Assembly: GCA_019058135.1 (NCBI GenBank)
Contig: JAHLWE010000305.1
Coordinates: 1 to 10,766, forward strand
Direction of reading: 5' to 3'
Source: Promethearchaeota archaeon
GTDB taxonomy: Archaea > Asgardarchaeota > Lokiarchaeia > Sigyniarchaeales > SOKP01
DNA: 10,766 bases
Below are positions 5,838-10,766 of the stretch, piece by piece. Position numbers and translations under genes: made by a program. Positions within the stretch are counted from its first letter, which is position 1, and each line of letters begins with the position of its first letter. The notes below the pieces were generated by a model. It saw nothing but the letters and a program-made list of their open reading frames with translations, was not told where the DNA came from and did no database searches.

Positions 5838-7091
5838 TTAGAATTCAACTTTCTCTGGATAAGCAACTTCTAATAAATCAAGAGCTTTCTTAGCAATTTC
5901 ATATGATAATCTTTCATCTTTATTTTCATTTTTATAAGCTTCTCTAACTTTAAGAAGTAAGTATTCTGGAAAAAATATTAGCGGTTTAATATCAGTTAAT
6001 AGGAATATCCAACTCCTATTGCTCTTATCTTTTATCTCAGTTATCACATTAGACTCTTTTAAATCATTTAATATCATTTCAGTATCGGCGAATTCTGAAA
6101 AAATATTTGGTATTTTATCTAAGGGATAATATTTACTTCTCATTAAAACGAAAAAATCATATACATCTGGATTTAAAAGAATAGAAGCTAAATATTTCGT
6201 TTCTTCAATGGACTGCGTATTAGGATCGTACTTAGAAAAGAAATCAACTACTTTTTGTTCATATTTAGGATATAACTCATGATTGATTTCTTTTAAATGA
6301 TTTAATAATTCTATATTTGGGATTCGGACAAAAAATATATCTTTTGTCAAAAATAAATATTCACCTTGATTTTTAATTATACCTGTTTGTTTATCTCTCT
6401 TCCCTTTAATCCAATCACGTTTTATTAAGTTTAATTCTAAGAAAGGATCCAATAACACATCTACATTTGGATTTTCTTTTATTTTTTCCAACTCATTTTT
6501 CAATTCTTTTTTTGAGATAGGTTTTTCTCGTAAAAGTTCTAATATTTTTAATCTCTCTTTACTATGAAAAATCATAGCTGCTTTCTGTATTTTATCTAAT
6601 TCAGATAAACGATCAATTTGAAAGATAGCCAATTTTATTTCATTTTCAAATTTAGAAATCATTTTATCAAGTAGAGAAATTTGCTGTAATTCATTTATTT
6701 TTACTAATGTCTCAAATATGGTATTTAAACTTTCTGCCATATTTTTAATTATCTCTAAAAATATTTCGAGCTCATCATCTAATTCAAAAATTGCTATCGT
6801 TATATATTGAGAACCATCTGTTTCTTGTCTGAAATATGACATAATTTGAAAAGATGTTTCTTTTAACCTTCCTGAGTAAAAATTACTAAAAACACCTTTA
6901 TCTGCAACTATTCCAGTTGTATGTTGATAAAATATTCCAAAAATATCATTTTGAACAATTAATTCCGAATAATTAGCTTCAGTGAATTTTTGATTATTAA
7001 AAACTAGTTTTATCGGTCTGAATTCCGGTACAAATTCGCCCGTTTCTGTTTGATTTAGAATAAACTTAAAAATTAAAATACCTTGAATCAT
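5838..7091 (-). CDS. Double winged-helix protein, longin-like N-terminus
   Basis: A 417-residue protein starting at ATG 7091, with an AGGGGTTGA Shine-Dalgarno-like site 6 bases upstream. Residues 1-135 begin MIQGILIFKF and continue as a mixed alpha/beta domain ending in a helix (about 104-135); this N-terminal pattern is reminiscent of longin/Roadblock-like domains common in Asgard proteins, but the assignment is tentative. A helical linker follows (about 136-170). Winged helix one spans about 170-255 (KERLKILELLREKPISKKELKNEL, wing EYLFLTKDIFFVR). Winged helix two spans about 300-375 (PDVYDFFVLMRSKYYPLDKIP, wing WIFLLTDIKPLIFFP). The similar endings of the two suggest an internal duplication. 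It is probably a cytoplasmic DNA-binding regulator or a protein-binding adaptor using winged helices. It is convergent with GTPase copy 2 and divergent from the surface-protein gene, so control of the latter is plausible. Two remnants of paralogues of this gene lie at 1888-2010 and 3870-3910. Confidence 0.9.
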   Translation of the reverse strand: MIQGILIFKFILNQTETGEFVPEFRPIKLVFNNQKFTEANYSELIVQNDIFGIFYQHTTGIVADKGVFSNFYSGRLKETSFQIMSYFRQETDGSQYITIAIFELDDELEIFLEIIKNMAESLNTIFETLVKINELQQISLLDKMISKFENEIKLAIFQIDRLSELDKIQKAAMIFHSKERLKILELLREKPISKKELKNELEKIKENPNVDVLLDPFLELNLIKRDWIKGKRDKQTGIIKNQGEYLFLTKDIFFVRIPNIELLNHLKEINHELYPKYEQKVVDFFSKYDPNTQSIEETKYLASILLNPDVYDFFVLMRSKYYPLDKIPNIFSEFADTEMILNDLKESNVITEIKDKSNRSWIFLLTDIKPLIFFPEYLLLKVREAYKNENKDERLSYEIAKKALDLLEVAYPEKVEF

Positions 7092-7254
7092 TTAAAATCA
7101 ACCCCTAATATATTATTTAAAATTTCCTTTATTTTTTTTGTTAAATTTTATTTTATCACTTTAAGCTAATTATATATAATCAGATTTTTTAATATTATTT
7201 ACATATTTATAAAATAATGTTTATAACAATTGGAAAAAATATAGGTTGAGTATT
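7092..7254. promoter_or_regulatory. Divergent promoter region
   Basis: This 163-base spacer serves the winged-helix gene leftward and the surface-protein gene rightward. It holds a perfect 12-base palindrome ATTATATATAAT (7169-7180), usable as a TATA box in either direction and about 78 bases before the winged-helix ATG. It also holds ATTTATAAAATA (7205-7216), about 50 bases before the surface-protein start, giving an expected leader of about 20 bases. Close spacing of the two elements would allow one bound regulator to affect both genes. Confidence 0.5.
7244..7250 (+). promoter_or_regulatory. Ribosome site GGTTGAG before a TTG start
   Basis: GGTTGA recurs in the winged-helix gene's leader (GGGGTTGA at a similar distance from the ATG). 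Here it lies 5 bases before TTG at 7255, favouring that codon. An in-frame TTG at 7246 overlaps the site and would add three residues. Confidence 0.45.
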
Positions 7255-10200
7255 TTGAATAAAAAAAACAGTAATGATTACAAAAAAATATTAATTTTAA
7301 TTAGTTTAATGATAATCTTCTCTTTAAGTTTCATTACACCCAATATTTACACAAATGAAAATGGATATTTTGATAATCCCAATGATGATACCACAAAGGA
7401 ATTGGAAAATAATGACTTAAAGTCTCAAGGTTTAACCTCAGATAATTTTTATGATGGTATTGGTGCTGCATGGAATTTAACTCATTGGGCTAATCGAACG
7501 GATAATAACTTAGAAGTAAGTTTTGAAAATAATTCATATGATATTAAAAATATGCCTTTAGATGTTGGTTGGCAAGGTTATAAACTAAACGCTACTATAA
7601 AGGATTTATATGATAAAAGAAATTGGGTCAATGGAACTTTCGATTGTGGTACTGATGATGGTTGGGATGCAGATGATAGTGATCTAGTTCAAAATTGGAC
7701 GTTTGGTTCAGATGATGTTATTGGTGATTATGATAATGATTTTTGGGGCAACTATTTTGATGGTGTAGAAGATGCCAATATTGATCAAACTTGTTTAGGA
7801 TTGACTTTATATGGGGGCGATAATTATCCAACAGATGATGGGTATGATAAATATGATTCTTGCTGGTGGAATACTACTTTTACCATGCCGAGGGAAAAAG
7901 TGATTGAAGGTGAAATAAATCTTGCAATATATCCATATACACAGTTTCATCCTTCCAGCGTACAACACAATCCCGATTATGGATCTCATTTTAGTGTTAG
8001 AGTTTCATTGAATGATGTAAACATTGATGATAAGAATCTTATATGGCTTCAAGATACTGCTGGAGGATCTGGCAATTGGGTTTCCTTGAAATTACAACTA
8101 ACAAATTGGCTAGATAATAAAATAGTTTTTCCTGATGGTGAGAAAGATATGACCTTAAAATTAGAATTAATAAGAGTTGGAGCAACTTTTGATTACTTTG
8201 CATATGGATATTACCAGCGAGTATTATTTGATAATGTATCATTGATATTAAAATCACAAGTTAATGCTACTCAAATCGATTTAAAAATGAATCAAACTGA
8301 TGTAATAGATACGGCGAATTGGGGTGAAGGAACTGCAGAAATTGATGGTACTTGGAATGGTACCCAATATACTTGGGTTCATGCCAATTTTAATAGTGGC
8401 GAAGTTTGGGATTTGGGTGGTTATAATATAACATTTAAAACGGATCTAAATCTTTTTGCAATAAAATATTCCCCAGAAACTAATTATGAAACAAATGCGG
8501 CTTCATTGGGTACCCTTTTCTCTGTAAGTAATGATAGTTTAGTAGATTGGGAATGTTATGGATATACCTCAGTTCCAACGGGATATACCGAAACAGAAAT
8601 GAAACTTGAATTTCCCACTGATGTTAATATAACATGGGTTTCCTACCCTTCAGATCCTCTTACTAATAAAATATATTTAGATTCATGTGATAACTCAACA
8701 GCAGGATTATTAATAGTTGATGTTTCTGAAATATCTGCCACACCAGATGGCTTTTGGAAATTTGAAGCATTATCACCTAATTATTGTGAACAATTAACTA
8801 TTTTCAACAATGCTACAGGCAGTTGGATCGAAGATACCGAATTTTTAAGCGGAGATTACATTAACATTACAGCGATAATAACGAATAATAGTTTAATTTC
8901 TGATTATATTCAAGCCACTAAAGCAACTCTCCAAATAAGGTTTCCAAACGGAACCATATGGAGCGATAAAACTCAAGAACAAAACCCTATTGCAAATGGG
9001 TCTGTCTATTTTGTTCCTATTCTAATACCTCCTACGACTCCCGTTTATGAAGTAGGAGAATACGATGCGATAATTATGTGGAATAATTCTCATTCTTCTT
9101 ATGGGTTAAATGAAACCGGAATAATCTATAAAAAATTTACCGTAATGCACAATTCTACTTTAATACCTGATCAAAGCTATTACGCGGATATATTTGAAGG
9201 CAATTTAATAAATTTAAAAGTTTCATTTAATGATCTTGAAGATGGTAAAGCCATAGAGGATGCTATTGTATATACAAATAATTTTACTGATCAAAGTGTA
9301 ATGCAAAATTTCAGTGAAATCAATCCGGGCTATTACGTTTTATTAGATTTTAATGTTAGCGGAGGAACCCCGGGTGAGAATAATTTAACAATTTATGCAA
9401 ATTCTTTTTTATATACGAATAACGAAGTTAATGTAACTATTGAATTAATTTTAGAAACTACACTCACAGCTGAAGAATATCCAAGTATAAAAGTTCCATG
9501 GAATACAAATTTTACGATCCATCTTAATTATATCGAGAAAACCTCTGGAAATGGTATAGAAACAACTCCGACAATCTATTGGAATGGAGATACTCATATA
9601 AAAGCAGCGGGTGGAGTATATAACATAACCTGTAATAGCTCCGCATATGAAGTAAATAAACGTCATAATTTAAATATTGATTTTAATGAAACTGGTCATG
9701 AACCACAATTAATAACAATTATAATTGAAATTCTTGAAAGAGAAACATATATTGACGATATTTTCATAAATGGTAGCGATTGCACGAGTAATAAATCTTA
9801 TAATGTAAAAGCAGGAGAATTTTTAAATCTCACCGTAAAATATAGAGATAATGAAACAGGTGGAACTTATATTAGTAATGCATCGGTGAAATTAATAGGA
9901 ACAGGTATAGATAAAACTTTTAACGAAAGTGTATCATTCCAACACTATAATTTAACTTTAAATTCAACAGAATTAGGAATTGGAGTTAAATTTTTAACTA
10001 TATCTGCTCAAAAAGAAACTTATGAACCTCAATCAATATTAATTACAATAGAGGTAATACAAATAGAAACAAACTTAAAGTTATTTTTAAATGGAGTGGA
10101 TAAAACAAATGAACCTTCTATTGACGTAATTACACTTGAAACTTTAAATATCACTATAACATATACCACTTATGGAACTGGAGTCCATATTCGTAATGCA

Positions 10201-10766
10201 ACAATTGAATTATCTGGAAGTGGACTTTCGATAAATATAAGTGAAAATCTTGATTTAAAGCAATATTCATTTATTATTAATACAATAGATTTAAACGTAG
10301 GATTTAATTTCTTAACAGTTTATGCTCAGAAAAGCAATTATGAAGTTCAAGCGATTTTAATCACAATACAGCTAATTGAAAGAAAAGCTTATGATGAGAT
10401 ATATTTAGACAATGAAGATAAAACACTTGAAAAATCAATCGAAACTCCAATAGGTAAGGAGTTAAATATCACTTTTAAATATTTTGACGATATAACAGGA
10501 GAACACATTCCTCAAGCACTAGTACAACTTATAGGAGCAGAATATACTTGGAATTTTACGGAAAATAATTCATTAAAGCAATATTCGCTAATTATAGATA
10601 CTACAGAATTAGATATTGGACTTAAATTTCTAACCATATATGCTCAAAGGACATATTATCAATCTTCTTCAGAGCTTTTAGAGATAATTGTTAGACAAAT
10701 AAAAACAAATATTACAACAGAATCTGGAGAAGATGTAATAAATATACAAGCTGGTGAATCCTATAC
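7255..10766 (+). CDS. Partial large secreted surface protein, Ig-like repeats
   Basis: The frame is open for 1170 codons from TTG at 7255 to the right edge. The start gives a Lys-rich n-region and a hydrophobic segment (about 11-28), a signal peptide or anchor. A downstream ATG (residue 19) would destroy this. Residues about 60-335 form a Trp/Asp/Asn-rich beta domain with a clustered Asp segment (about 127-180, possible calcium sites) and ending VLFDNVSLIL, a pattern typical of jelly-roll carbohydrate-binding modules; this is a resemblance only. Further beta-rich segments follow (about 335-640). From about 640 Ig-like modules appear, and from 828 a regular repeat of 106-107 residues. N-X-S/T sequons are very abundant throughout, as expected for an archaeal N-glycosylated cell-surface protein. 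It probably acts outside the cell in adhesion, surface structure or binding of glycans. The C-terminal anchor, if any, lies beyond the window. It is transcribed divergently from the winged-helix gene. Confidence 0.92.
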   Translation, partial: MNKKNSNDYKKILILISLMIIFSLSFITPNIYTNENGYFDNPNDDTTKELENNDLKSQGLTSDNFYDGIGAAWNLTHWANRTDNNLEVSFENNSYDIKNMPLDVGWQGYKLNATIKDLYDKRNWVNGTFDCGTDDGWDADDSDLVQNWTFGSDDVIGDYDNDFWGNYFDGVEDANIDQTCLGLTLYGGDNYPTDDGYDKYDSCWWNTTFTMPREKVIEGEINLAIYPYTQFHPSSVQHNPDYGSHFSVRVSLNDVNIDDKNLIWLQDTAGGSGNWVSLKLQLTNWLDNKIVFPDGEKDMTLKLELIRVGATFDYFAYGYYQRVLFDNVSLILKSQVNATQIDLKMNQTDVIDTANWGEGTAEIDGTWNGTQYTWVHANFNSGEVWDLGGYNITFKTDLNLFAIKYSPETNYETNAASLGTLFSVSNDSLVDWECYGYTSVPTGYTETEMKLEFPTDVNITWVSYPSDPLTNKIYLDSCDNSTAGLLIVDVSEISATPDGFWKFEALSPNYCEQLTIFNNATGSWIEDTEFLSGDYINITAIITNNSLISDYIQATKATLQIRFPNGTIWSDKTQEQNPIANGSVYFVPILIPPTTPVYEVGEYDAIIMWNNSHSSYGLNETGIIYKKFTVMHNSTLIPDQSYYADIFEGNLINLKVSFNDLEDGKAIEDAIVYTNNFTDQSVMQNFSEINPGYYVLLDFNVSGGTPGENNLTIYANSFLYTNNEVNVTIELILETTLTAEEYPSIKVPWNTNFTIHLNYIEKTSGNGIETTPTIYWNGDTHIKAAGGVYNITCNSSAYEVNKRHNLNIDFNETGHEPQLITIIIEILERETYIDDIFINGSDCTSNKSYNVKAGEFLNLTVKYRDNETGGTYISNASVKLIGTGIDKTFNESVSFQHYNLTLNSTELGIGVKFLTISAQKETYEPQSILITIEVIQIETNLKLFLNGVDKTNEPSIDVITLETLNITITYTTYGTGVHIRNATIELSGSGLSINISENLDLKQYSFIINTIDLNVGFNFLTVYAQKSNYEVQAILITIQLIERKAYDEIYLDNEDKTLEKSIETPIGKELNITFKYFDDITGEHIPQALVQLIGAEYTWNFTENNSLKQYSLIIDTTELDIGLKFLTIYAQRTYYQSSSELLEIIVRQIKTNITTESGEDVINIQAGESY
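9736..10766 (+). repeat. Ig-like protein repeat array, 3 full + 1 partial
   Basis: Units start at residues 828, 935, 1041 and 1147 (bases 9736, 10057, 10375 and 10693), with periods of 107, 106 and 106 residues. Shared positions include LNIT(F/V)xY, TGxxIxNAxV(K/Q)LxG, NxSxxLxxYxLxLNTxxL, (I/V)GxxFLT(I/V)xAQ and YExQxxxITI. The units are diverged at DNA level, so this is an old domain repeat and not a recent satellite. The array continues beyond the edge. Confidence 0.85.

Larger units (their letters stand above)
2023..5891. repeat. Tandem duplication of a GTPase + gene-3'-end unit
   Basis: Unit one spans about 2023-3910 and unit two about 3911-5891. Each contains the promoter blocks, a Roadblock-GTPase gene and, in opposite direction, the 3' end of a winged-helix gene. 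In unit one the winged-helix part is only debris. In unit two it is the end of the intact gene. The short spacer after each GTPase stop also starts alike (identical AAAATCTTCTTTTT just before both stop codons, similar ACATTACAAAC and AAATTACAAAAC after them). Amino-acid divergence of about 20 percent shows the duplication is not recent. Confidence 0.72.

Noticed and set aside
7807..9666. Three short minus-strand open frames (7807-7989, 8039-8257, 9451-9666)
   Set aside because: All are antisense shadows of the continuous surface-protein frame.
9736..10766. CRISPR-like or DNA satellite array
   Set aside because: The periodicity is at protein level with about 320-base units and strong DNA divergence; there are no short identical repeats with unique spacers anywhere in the window.

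Overview
The window looks like a piece of an Asgard archaeal genome, most likely of the Lokiarchaeia type. The reasons are its strongly AT-rich composition, Rab/Ras-like small GTPases fused to Roadblock/LC7 domains, archaeal winged-helix regulators of TrmB and related type, TTA/TATA-rich promoters, Shine-Dalgarno-like sites with frequent TTG starts, and a huge N-glycosylation-sequon-rich surface protein made of Ig-like repeats. Taxonomy is inferred from protein character only; no rRNA or tRNA gene is visible.

Layout. (1) Positions 1-1854, minus strand: a partial gene for a Cys-pair/winged-helix protein with a long coiled coil and a TrmB-like C-terminal effector domain; it runs off the left edge. 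(2) 1855-2174: a divergent intergenic region holding the promoter of the next gene and, unexpectedly, a decayed copy of the 3' end of a winged-helix gene. (3) 2175-3803 and 4065-5702, plus strand: two tandem paralogous genes, each coding for Roadblock + small GTPase + an unknown C-terminal domain of about 190 residues. The spacer between them carries a second decayed copy of the same winged-helix 3' end, followed by a copy of the first gene's promoter. (4) 5838-7091, minus strand: the intact winged-helix gene, convergent with the second GTPase gene, with a possible longin-like N-terminus and two winged helices. (5) 7092-7254: a divergent promoter region. (6) 7255 to the right edge, plus strand: a secreted or membrane-anchored surface protein with at least three full Ig-like repeats of about 106 residues.

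The most interesting thing in the window is the history of the middle block. The 3' end of the 5838-7091 gene occurs three times: once in the intact gene and twice as noncoding debris, each time directly upstream of a GTPase promoter. This suggests that a convergent unit [GTPase -> <- winged helix] was tandemly multiplied and that all winged-helix copies but one were deleted down to their last codons. An alternative is repeated insertion of a GTPase cassette at the 3' end of the winged-helix gene.

Functionally, the genes could form a membrane-linked signalling locus: a cell-surface protein, a regulator carrying a possible trafficking-type domain, two self-contained Roadblock-GTPase switches and a large TrmB-like regulator. 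That link rests only on proximity and domain content.
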